Source: Saccharum officinarum
Taxonomy: Eukaryota; Streptophyta; Magnoliopsida; Poales; Poaceae
Direction of reading: 5' to 3'
NCBI GenBank assembly: GCA_020631735.1
Contig: CM036170.1
Coordinates: forward strand, 71,067,737 to 71,131,736
DNA: 64,000 nucleotides
This document shows positions 11,208 through 20,843 of the stretch, piece after piece (position 1 is the first letter of the stretch; every line of letters begins with the position of its first letter). Both the position numbers and the translations under genes were made by a program. A model generated the notes under the pieces. It was not told where the DNA came from, did no database searches, and saw nothing but the letters and a program-made list of their open reading frames with translations.

Positions 11208-14200
11208 AACTTTTGTTTTGGGGACAACTTGTGAAAATGCCTTTTCATCTTTAAAATTTGAATTTGAATCAATTTAGAAAATCTGAAAATTTATTTATAA
11301 AAGGAAAAGGTATTTTCAGCCTTAACGGGCCGCCACCTCCCTTTTGGCCCGCTGGCCAAAGCGGCCCAGCGTTCCCCCGCGCGCGCGCGCCCGCAGTCGC
11401 ACCGCGGCCCGGCCCACGCCCGCGTGGCCTCCTTCTCCTCCCGCTCGCGCGCAGTCGCTGGCCGACGCGGCAGAGCACGCCCGCGCGTGGTGGCCGCATG
11501 CCGACGCCGTCGCCGTGTGGCCCCCGCTGCCTCGCGCGCTTGGCTTCAAAACCGCGCCCGCTCCTTCCTGCCTCCTCTGTTTTTCCTTCTTCTGCTTCCT
11601 CACGCGAACAGCAGCAGCAGCGGCAGTTCCGCCACCGACACCGGCGCCATCGCGGCGTTGCCGTTCCGGCCACGCTAGCTCACCGTGAGCCGCTCCATCT
11701 TGCCCCGAGCATCTTCACCCTCTAGCGCAGCCCGCGTTCACCGCAACCGCCCGTGGTAAGCCTTCCCTCCGCGTGAATCGCTCGTCGGAGTTCTGACCGA
11801 GCTCACCGGAGTGAGCCGCTCCGTGGACTTCACCCCTCCATCCTCCTTCTCGCTCACTTCTCGAGCGCATGAGCACCGCATTTGCGCGGTGAAGCTCGCA
11901 GACCATACTGCGCAGCCCATCTCGGTCGGTGTTGGCTGGCTGACGACGGGTCGAGCCACCACGCTGCCATGCACGCCGGCGAGCTCGATGCCAAGCTCGT
12001 CTGGCCACATACTAGGCACCCTCGGCTTCGCCTCTCCGCGGGGAAGCCGCTGCTGGTGACCTCACCGCCGGCGAGATTCGCGCGGTCAGCGCCTCCCCCG
12101 CTTCTATGTGACTGACCCGTGGGGTCGCGGGCCCACCTGTCTGTCTCCTCTTGCGCGCGCGTGTACGCTACAGCGGGTGCACCTAGCGTTTTCAGCGGCT
12201 GAGGTTTAAAAGGAATTTGAAAATGATTTCCAGAAAAGATGAAAATGGTTTAGAAATTCATAACTTGCTCATTTTGGCTCCAAAAATTGTGAAACAAAAT
12301 TTGGTAGACTTCTTAGAACCAGATCTATGATCTAAAAACATTGCATGTCAAGTTCGAAATACTTTTCTGTAGGGTTTTTATTTAATCACTGAAATTGTTG
12401 TTTTCTTGATAAATATGTAATAAATCATATAAAGCTCAGAAAAATATGGTTTCAATTCTGTTAATCTTTTTGTGTAATGTGCTTTCTAGGAAAAAAATAT
12501 GTGCCATGCATGTTCCGTAGAAAAATTTTTATGTGTAGTACAAGTGCTTATTATTGTTAATAATTGTTATTTTTGATAGAGAGAAAAATATGAATAAAAC
12601 ATGCATATAATAATTTTTCTATAGTGAATGTTTATTGTGTAGAATGTAGGAAAAATGCTAAATCTGTTGTTTGATACTTTTCATAGTATAAAGTATTTTT
12701 ATGCTCATTTTCAGGCACTAGCTTGTTATTTTTGTGTAGGGAATTCTAGTACTCTAAATGCAATGAAATTTTTGTGGCATTCTAGATTAGATGATAGTAA
12801 GCTACTGTAATTTTCTCATATTTTTATGTGCTACTAAAATAGGTGTTGTTGTTCATATCTAGTTGCAATTAGGGTTTAATTAACCTTGTTAATGCATGAC
12901 TAATTAATAAGATTTGTTTTGGTGTATCTTTGAAGCATCTTAGATTTCTGTGGTGACTTGACATGGTAGAGTATGTTTAGTATATGAGTATATGTTCTTG
13001 GATGATGTGGACTACCTTGTAGAAGAGTTATATTACTACTTTATACAATAAAGTAAACCTATTCATCGACATCCTATTCATCATGATCATTACCTGCCAT
13101 CTCTGCAATGCACCTAGGCATGAGCACTTATACATTTGCATTATACAGGATCGTAAGAAGTAACTCCGGTAGCAGTTCCCGAGGAGCCGGAAGAGCAGCC
13201 CGAGGTGCAAGAGTAGGAGGTGCCCGAAGCCGACGAGGAGGTCAGTGAGGATCTTCCAGAGTGTCCCAACCACCGCCTGAGCTCTTTCAAAAGAGGCAAG
13301 CCCCGGAGCATTTCTCTCCCGGTTTGTAAATATTTGATTAATGCTTTACTTTAACTGATGCATTACGTTTAGGAGTTGTTTGCAACCGTTGTTGTATTAT
13401 ACCTTGTTTACCCTGTTCTACCATATCCTTGTTACCTTGGTATTCGTAGTCAAGAAATACTTAGTTTGCTTAGACCGGTAGAAGTCGGGTGATTTTCTAT
13501 CACCTACGAGCTATAGGTGGTTACATGGATCTGCTTGAATAAGTATGTCATCGTAGAATAACTAAGTGTTAATGTGAAATGGAGATTGGACGGAGACTTG
13601 CAGGGTTTCAGACTGTAGTGTTTTCCGTCTGTGTCGATTAAGGACCGACCGTTGTTGGGCCTCGAGTCGTATTAAACGCATGCCTTATATTTAGCTGGCC
13701 GAATAATGTACCTTTCGACCACGAAGCTGGGAGATTATTCGGGCCGAGTGGATTGCCCGCAACGCACTGTACCGGAGCAGGTGTGGTAGGACACGGGGGC
13801 GCGATGATAAGGCCAAAGAGCAGTCGGGCGGCCTCCGGGTACATGTGGTTCCTGGCAAACTCAAGATTTACCTGAATGGTTGACTCGGTGATCAATACCT
13901 CACTTTAGCGGATGAGTGAGGTTTGTGTGAGGAATAAATTACCAGCTGGTTAATAATCAATTCGAATCGCCATCGTTCACTGGATAGTGAACACTTGACT
14001 TGAGTTACTTCATCGTAGTAATATTGATGGAACACTTGGACAGTTATATGGAATATGACATGATGGAAGTTATTAATGATCATTGGTTATCTTTACCTGT
14101 TTAATTACATGTTACTCTAGTACAGATGCAATTGTAGTTGACAGGTTAATAAAGATTTAACTTGATGCAAAGCTTCTGGAAAAGATTCTTTAAATACTTA

Positions 14201-14740
14201 AAATGCCTTTTTGCAAATGAGTCAGCTACCCTACTATAAAGCCTGTCATGGTCCTTAGTGTCAATTTATTTTTGTTATATCGGGTAAGTCTAGCTGAGTA
14301 CCTTCTCGTACTCAGGGCTTTATTCCCACTGGTTGCGGATGGGCAGATGTATTACGGGTGATGGGTGAAGTTTAGGACCATGGGCAGTGGTCATTCCCTA
14401 CGTCTCGTCTGATGCTTTTGTTGGAGATGATCCTGAGCTGGCACTTTATTTTGAACTATATGTGAGTGTGTGTGGTTTGAACTAAGTGCTTCCGCTATTT
14501 TTATTTGAACTTGGTTTGTAATAACTATGTTTAAACTCTGATGTATTTGTGACGCGAACTTTTATGTAACTTGTGATGGTTACCGCTAAACTTATTACGA
14601 TCTTGGCTGGTATGCAAGTTGGTTTGAAATCCGTCGTGATTTCACGGACTACCGGGTTATACGGGCTTAAATTTGCTAAATCGTCTGCTCGGTGGATGAT
14701 TTTCTTACTTAATTTCGTATAATTGGTCGGTTTTGTTACA
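11208..14740 (+). mobile_element. Long LTR (solo or truncated), probably Gypsy Tekay/Del-like
   Basis: No coding capacity over 3.5 kb. The architecture is like the long LTRs of Tekay/Del elements: a GC-rich leader (11330-12180), a long AT-rich intron-like part (12200-13000), and a tail with GTACTCAGGGCTTTATTCCCAC near 14310 typical of this group. It ends ..TTGTTACA at 14740, and the next base resumes FAR1-like coding sequence, so the right edge is sharp. The left edge is lost in the gap. The direct repeat after it would be GTCAT, but its partner is not visible. The lineage call is from general style only. Confidence 0.5.
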
Positions 14741-16639
14741 GTCATTTGGTGTGTTTGTAGGTTTCAACCAATTTAGAGAGACTGTGGTATTTGGTGCTGC
14801 TCTGATGTATGATGAGACATTTGAGTCATTCAAGCGGTTATTCAATGCATTTTTGTCAATCCATAATAAAAACAGCCTCAAACAATTTTTACTGATCAAG
14901 ATAGTGCAATGGGAAAGGCAGTGTCTAGGGCTGGATATCGAGCCAACCGTAGTTTTTTTCGAGCTTTTTTAGAAATTAGTATAATCTTATTCATCATTAT
15001 TTCTTGCATTGTTTAATACCCAACTTAACGACGAGCCTAACGAGCCGAGCCTAACGAGCTGAGCCGAAGTTGAAAGTCGTTCCAAATCAAGTCATTTTCA
15101 TTTTAAAAGAAAAATGAGTCCAATCAGAGCACTTTTGTACCGAGCCACCGAGCCAGCTTAACGAGCTTTTTGTCCAGCAGTGTCCAATGTCTTCACTAGT
15201 ACATGGTATGGTTTATGTACCTGGCATATATCGCAAAATGCATTAAAGCACTTGTGCACTCAAGATGAAGAAGAGTCTGAGACAGAAGAAGAGGCCAGTA
15301 TCTTGTTAGATTTCAGTGCTTGCATGTATCAGTATAAAAGAAAGGTAGAATTTGAAGAAGCTTTTGATGCTATGAGAGGAAAAGTAAGCAAATCGACTTG
15401 GTTGGACAACACTTACATGTTGAAACACAAGTGGGCTGAATGCTACATGCTGAATGTTTTTTCAATAGGAAAGCGAAGTACGCAGCTAAGCGAGAGCTTG
15501 AATAATGCATTGAAAGTGCATTTGAAATCAGATCTTGACATCGTTAGGTTTCTAAAGCGTGTGGAGCAAGTTGTTAAAGACAAGAGAGAGGGAGTTACAA
15601 GCTGAATTTGAATCTATAAAGAAACAACCAAGAATTTTGATGATGACACCTATATTGATACAAACTAGTAAGATATATACACCTGTAATTTTAGAAGCCT
15701 TCCAAGCTGAATATGAAAAGTCACTAGCAGCTTACATAATAGATTCAAATAGAAGCACTGAATTTTCCATTGCAATTGGAGCTCTTGGGGAATTATCTAC
15801 ACTTGAAGAAGAGCGTACAGTTATAGTCGACCTTGCTGATCAGACTGTCACATGCAGTTGTAGACTCTTCGAAAGAATTGATATATTATGTAGGCATGCA
15901 CTAAAAGGTCTCGATTTGATGAACATTAAGTTATTTCGTGAAAGATACATTTTGAAGCGGTGTACTCGAGGTGCAAGGTCAAAGACTATCCAAGATATGC
16001 ATGGGAGGAAAATAATAGAAAATCCTAAGTTAGCTGCTACACATCAGTATAAAAATCTTTGCCGGATATTCTTTCCATTGGCTTCATGAGCTGCTGATTT
16101 TGAAGATTGTTGCTTCCTTGTTGAAGAGGCACTTCACAATGTCAGTAAGCAGGTGGAAGGAAAAAATCAGAGAAACACCTAAAATCGATGTTAAAAATTC
16201 TAGCGTTCAAGCACCATTCAGCTTACCTGATCAGTTTGCAAATGTTGTTGGTCTTAAGAAGAAAGAAAAGTCAAATGGTGGGTCAAAACGGAAGAAATCT
16301 TGGGTTGAAAAATTTCAGAAGAAAAAGAAGACCAAAACAAACAAGAAGACAACAAAGAAAGCTACACAACACGAAGAAAGTGGAAACCTTGTGCAAGAAT
16401 TCCAAGCATGTGAGGAAAACATAAATGTTAATTTGGTAAAATCTCAACAATATGAATCACTTAATAGTTTTTCTGAACTTATTAAGGTATGTTGGCTTTC
16501 TCTTTATCTTAAAAAAATAAAATTCTAAAGCTGCTGATTTTCCTATCTACCTTTCTCTCTCTCATTTCAGAGTTCAAGTGTTATTCCAGATACAACTAAT
16601 CCCGACTCTGTTGGAGGGATAGATGATTGGTATTTTTAG
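14741..16639 (+). pseudogene. FAR1/FHY3-like (MULE-derived) gene, copy 1, broken
   Basis: FAR1-family proteins are transcription factors derived from Mutator-like transposases. The first segment (14741-14926) is the transposase core (GVFVGFNQFRETVVFGAAL, then TDQD after a frameshift near 14885). It is interrupted by a MITE at 14927-15177 and resumes in register at 15178 (GLCTWHISQNALKHL). A SWIM zinc finger follows at about 15850-15900 (pattern C-x-C ... C-x-H: CSCRLFERIDILCRHAL), then a Lys-rich tail. Breaks: a frameshift near 15590 in a GAGAGGGAG tract and TGA 16087-16089 after LAS. A GT..AG intron at 16487-16570 leads to a last exon ending at TAG 16637-16639. The N-terminal FAR1 DNA-binding domain is absent, because the LTR on the left cuts the gene. 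Confidence 0.87.
14927..15177. mobile_element. hAT-type MITE inside the FAR1-like exon
   Basis: The insertion is flanked by CAGTGTCT (14919-14926) and CAGTGTCC (15178-15185), an 8-bp target duplication as hAT elements make. Its ends share GCTGGA(T/C)A as an imperfect inverted repeat, and the interior has the CGAGCC-rich text common in grass hAT MITEs. Reading through with the insertion skipped restores the FAR1 protein register, which fixes the borders. Confidence 0.85.
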
Positions 16640-16640
16640 C

Positions 16641-16720
<80 letters not shown>

Positions 16721-16953
16721 TCTGTGTAAATTATATTAGTTCAATTTAATCTAGAGAGTGACATTATCTGAATTATCTTTGCTTGTAGGCCATGTAGTGA
16801 AGGCATGATCAAGTCTGCTATTGGGTGATACAATATTTTGTATATGAAGATAGGAACAGTGCTATATATATGCTCTCCTCTTCAGATTTTGTATTAAGCT
16901 TTTAGGTTAAAAATACTTAAAATATATGTAGGACTTAGCATTGAATTAGTGAC
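15234..16953 (+). repeat. Tandem duplication, unit 1
   Basis: This segment matches 16993-18650 at a fixed offset of 1759 bases up to a TA repeat, and at 1697 beyond it, because the TA tract is 62 bases longer here. Only about four single-base differences were seen in about 1650 aligned bases. A 39-base spacer (16954-16992) separates the units. Confidence 0.95.
16643..16718. repeat. (TA)n microsatellite, about 38 units
   Basis: Pure TA repeat of about 76 bases. The matching tract in the second unit (about 18401-18415) has only about 7 units, so it is the fastest-changing part of the duplication. Confidence 0.97.
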
Positions 16954-16992
16954 ATGGATCAAAAAGATCTAATATGTATGTGGGACATGGAT

Positions 16993-18398
16993 CAAAATGC
17001 ATTAAAGCACTTGTGCACTCAGGATGAAGAAGAGTCTGAGACAGAAGAAGAGGCCAGTATCTTGTTAGATTTCAGTGCTTGCATGTATCAGTATAAAAGA
17101 AAGGTAGAATTTGAAGAAGCTTTTGATGCTATGAGAGGAAAAGTAAGCAAATCGACTTGGTTGGACAACACTTACATGTTGAAACACAAGTGGGCTGAAT
17201 GCTACATGCTGAATGTTTTTTCAATAGGAAAGCGAAGTACGCAGCTAAGCGAGAGCTTGAATAATGCATTGAAAGTGCATTTGAAATCAGATCTTGACAT
17301 CGTTAGGTTTCTAAAGCGTGTGGAGCAAGTTGTTAAAGACAAGAGAGAGGGAGTTACAAGCTGAATTTGAATCTATAAAGAAACAACCAAGAATTTTGAT
17401 GATGACACCTATATTGATACAAACTAGTAAGATATATACACCTGTAATTTTAGAAGCCTTCCAAGCTGAATATGAAAAGTCACTAGCAGCTTACATAATA
17501 GATTCAAATAGAAGCACTGAATTTTCCATTGCAATTGGAGCTCTTGGGGAATTATCTACACTTGAAGAAGAGCGTACAGTTATAGTCGACCTTGCTGATC
17601 AGACTGTCACATGCAGTTGTAGACTCTTCGAAAGAATTGATATATTATGTAGGCATGCACTAAAAGGTCTCGATTTGATGAACATTAAGTTATTTCGTGA
17701 AAGATACATTTTGAAGCGGTGTACTCGAGGTGCAAGGTCAAAGACTATCCAAGATATGCATGGGAGGAAAATAATAGAAAATCCTAAGTTAGCTGCTACA
17801 CATCAGTATAAAAATCTTTGCCGGATATTCTTTCCATTGGCTTCATGAGCTGCTGATTTTGAAGATTGTTGCTTCCTTGTTGAAGAGGCACTTCACAATG
17901 TCAGTAAGCAGGTGGAAGGAAAAAATCAGAGAAACACCTAAAATCGATGTTAAAAATTCTAGCGTTCAAGCACCATTCAGCTTACCTGATCAGTTTGCAA
18001 ATGTTGTTGGTCTTAAGAAGAAAGAAAAGTCAAATGGTGGGTCAAAACGGAAGAAATCTTGGGTTGAAAAATTTCAGAAGAAAAAGAAGACCAAAACAAA
18101 CAAGAAGACAACAAAGAAAGCTACACAACACGAAGAAAGTGGAAACCCTGTGCAAGAATTCCAAGCATGTGAGGAAAACATAAATGTTAATTTGGTAAAA
18201 TCTCAACAATATGAATCACTTAATAGTTTTTCTGAACTTATTAAGGTATGTTGGCTTTCTCTTTATCTTAAAAAAATAAAATTCTAAAGCTGCTGATTTT
18301 CCTATCTACCTTTCTCTCTCTCATTTCAGAGTTCAAGTGTTATTCCAGATACAACTAATCCCGACTCTGTTGGAGGGATAGATGATTGGTATTTTTAG
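16993..18398 (+). pseudogene. FAR1/FHY3-like pseudogene, copy 2 (tandem duplicate)
   Basis: It holds the same coding content as copy 1 from NALKHLCTQDEEE onwards, including the SWIM zinc finger (about 17609-17660) and the final intron and exon (stop 18396-18398). The frameshift in GAGAGGGAG (near 17349) and the TGA after LAS (17846-17848) are shared with copy 1, so the gene was already dead when duplicated. The transposase core is missing here. Confidence 0.9.
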
Positions 18399-18650
18399 CG
18401 GTATATATATATATAAGTATGTGTAAATTATATTAGTTCAATTTAATCTAGAGAGTGACATTATCTGAATTATCTTTGCTTGTAGGCCATGTAGTGAAGG
18501 CATGATCAAGTCTGCTATTGGGTGATACAACATTTTGTATATGAAGATAGGAACAGTGCTATATATATGCTCTCCTCTTCAGATTTTGTATTAAGCTTTT
18601 AGGTTAAAAATACTTAAAATATATGTAGGACTTAGCATTGAATTAGTGAC
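16993..18650 (+). repeat. Tandem duplication, unit 2
   Basis: This is the partner of 15234-16953. It ends at AATTAGTGAC (18641-18650), after which the sequence departs from unit 1. Confidence 0.95.
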
Positions 18651-18664
18651 TTAGCATTGAATAT

Positions 18665-18715
18665 AGCCGTACAGAATAGTGCTCATTTGCAATTCGTACA
18701 CTATTCTGTACGGCT
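18665..18715. repeat. Perfect 17-bp inverted repeat with a 17-base loop
   Basis: AGCCGTACAGAATAGTG at 18665-18681 is exactly mirrored by its reverse complement at 18699-18715. It sits just after the end of the tandem duplication. It may be the palindromic end of a lost element or a hairpin. It is too short for a typical plant miRNA precursor. Confidence 0.85.
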
Positions 18716-19301
18716 GACAATTCAGCAAACTCATATTCTGAATATGTTCAGACGTGGGCATGTATATATGCTCATTTGCAAATGTGGTCTGCTAGTGCTC
18801 TTGAATGATTTTTGCATACGTTTGAGTAAAAGGTGAGATAAAGAAATGAGGGGGAAAACAAGATCTCTAATCCTACCGTTGCTCAATGGATGAATGGCTC
18901 ATATGTGGCCACTGCTTATCTTGCAGTGTGAATAGCCACTGCATGTGATCCGTGTCCCCTGTGGATATCAGACGAAGAAAGCACCCTACCGCCGCCACCA
19001 CCCGTCATCCTCGGCCCACCACCGCCTCATCGACGCCGTCCTCGCCCACCACCGCCTCCGTCGACGCTGTCCTCAGCCCATCCCCCGCAGCCCTCACCTC
19101 ACTGCCGCTGCTACGGCCTTCCTTGTCTCATCTCCGCCGCTTCCTCGCCATCGATACGCGACTGCCGGCCTCGCTGTCGACCACCACCATTTCCATCTCA
19201 GTTTCAAGATCTACTCCAGGTGAGATCCAATATCCAGTTCAAGTTCCTCTCCTAATCCACTGATTCTTACCTTTTGGTCAGCCTCCCATCACAGAGACTG
19301 A
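18716..19301. other. Intergenic DNA with a GC-rich open stretch
   Basis: Positions 18945-19220 are open in two frames and rich in Pro, His, Arg and Ser codons (CCACC and CGCC runs), followed by GTGAGA at 19220. This could be a first exon or leader of the phosphatase-like gene that follows, but no motif supports it. Confidence 0.3.
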
Positions 19302-19446
19302 CCGGACTGGAACTTCTACAAGCGAATACTACTACTCGAGTAGAAGAAAGGAAGGAATGGCTGACGCTGCTGTTGAAGAGAAGGTGGTGGAAGAGGTAGC
19401 AAGGCTGAGTTGCAATGCAAGCAATTTCGATGGCCAACTTCCCTGA
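19302..19446 (+). pseudogene. FCP1/NIF-like phosphatase, displaced last-exon fragment (copy 0)
   Basis: It encodes the same C-terminal end (AVEEKVVEEVARLSCNASNF..) found in 20606-20771 and 25066-25231, ending at TGA 19444-19446. A 30-base insertion (19325-19355) breaks the junction between the DWNFYKR-like part and the helix. It lies upstream of the catalytic exons and so is out of order for a normal gene. Confidence 0.7.
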
Positions 19447-19560
19447 CGTTGTTGTTGTCGTCGTCCCTGCTAGCAGGATCAGATGCAGTCACTTGTTTGT
19501 CTGTACTTCCCCTGCATCTCTTTGAGCAGGTCGGTATATATATTTCTGCTGCATGGTGCT

Positions 19561-19612
19561 GAATTGCTGATTATGATATAATATTATGAATTGCTGATTA
19601 TGATATAATATT
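19561..19612. repeat. 27-bp period direct repeat, two copies
   Basis: GAATTGCTGATTATGATATA plus five more bases at 19561-19585 repeats exactly at 19588-19612, in intron-like DNA just before a phosphatase exon. Confidence 0.9.
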
Positions 19613-19628
19613 CTTTTATTTACAACAG

Positions 19629-20771
19629 AGAGCTAATGTCGACACAGTTGTTACTATCTTGATGAGAGAACTGAAACATCATCTGTTGTTTTTTTGGGTA
19701 AGTACTGCATGCATGGAGAACGAACTGATTGGTTCAGCCTATCCTATATATGCGTTCATTTCTCTCATTTTGCGGGTGTGATGATCGATTCGGCTAGGAC
19801 TTGTCACCTGTACTGGACTGAACACCCTTGAAAACAAGGTCAAACAGCTGGTGCTGAAAGAGCTGGAGAAGCTGTGGGACAAGGAGGAGCTTGACCTTCC
19901 CTGGCAGCAGGGGGAGTTCTCGCACTCAAACACCCTCCTCATAGATGATTCCCCTTACAAAGCTCTGCGCAATCCGGTACTGCCTTTTTCCTGTTCGTTC
20001 CTACTTCATACTTAACATCTACCACAGCTGCTAATGCTCACTACTGGACTAGGTTGTATATACTTCACACACTTGACACCTGCATTGTCTCCCTTTGATG
20101 CATGTCTGCTGTGCAGCCGCACACCGCCATTTTCCCTTGCCCCTACAGCTACAAGAACGAAAAGGGCGAATGGACGATGCACTCACTGGGTAATATACTA
20201 TAATAAGCTTCGATCGACTTCATCAGACGCTTAGACTAGTAATAAAATAAGGTGTAGTTACATTCTAATAAGGCGTAGTTACATTTCTGTCCCAAATTAT
20301 AAGTCATTCTAAAAATCTTGGAGAGTCAAAGCATCTCAAGTTTGACAAAATTTATATGATAAGATAATAATATTTATGATACCAACTAAGTATCATTAGA
20401 TTCTTCATTAACTATATTTTCATAGTATATCTATTTGATGTCATAAATCTTTATAATTCTTTCTATAATTTTAGTCAAACTTGACATGTTTTGACTCTCC
20501 AAGATTCTTAGAATGACTTATAATTTGAGATGGAGGGAGTAGTAGTACAAAATTGAAGATTGGCTAACTGGCTAATGTTATGGGTTAACAATGCCTCATG
20601 AGCAGTACCTGGTGGAGAACTTCGCTTGTACCTGGAGAGCCTTGCTCGGAGAGTGACCCGGACTAGAACCTCTACAAGCGAATCGCTAAGGCTGCTGTTG
20701 AAGAGAAGGTGGTGGAAGAGGTATCAAGGCTGAGTTGCAATGCAAGCAATTTCGATGGTCAATTTCCCTGA
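19629..20771 (+). pseudogene. FCP1-domain (NLI-interacting factor-like) HAD phosphatase, partial
   Basis: Four exon-like blocks on one strand. 19629-19697 (NVDTVVTILMRELKHHLLF) lies between CAG and GTAAGT. 19798-19976 has ENKVKQLVLKELEKLW and the HAD motif LLIDDSPYKALRNP. 20117-20189 reads PHTAIFPCPYSYKNEKGEW. 20606-20771 has GELRLYLESLA and the C-terminus. These match plant FCP1/NIF-like phosphatases, which remove phosphate from serine residues of CTD-like substrates. The N-terminal DLDxT half is not seen. Frame breaks lie near 19808 and 20656, and a Stowaway MITE sits in the last intron. Most likely a pseudogene. Confidence 0.72.
20286..20541. mobile_element. Stowaway-like MITE
   Basis: Inverted ends: CCCAAATTATAAGTCATT on the left and the mirror AATGACTTATAATTTGAGAT plus GGAGGGAGTA on the right. 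This is the classic grass Stowaway terminus (CTCCCTCCGTCCCA...), with the left extreme end decayed. It lies in the last intron of the phosphatase pseudogene. Confidence 0.85.
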
Positions 20772-20843
20772 CGTTGTTGCCGTCCCAACAGGATCAGATG
20801 CGGTCAGTCTGTGTTTTTGTATTTGATATTGTGAGATGCCAGC

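Noticed and set aside
11258..12115. Several long open frames on both strands
   Set aside because: All lie in the GC-rich leader of the long LTR, are rich in Ala/Arg/Pro and contradict each other. No domain.
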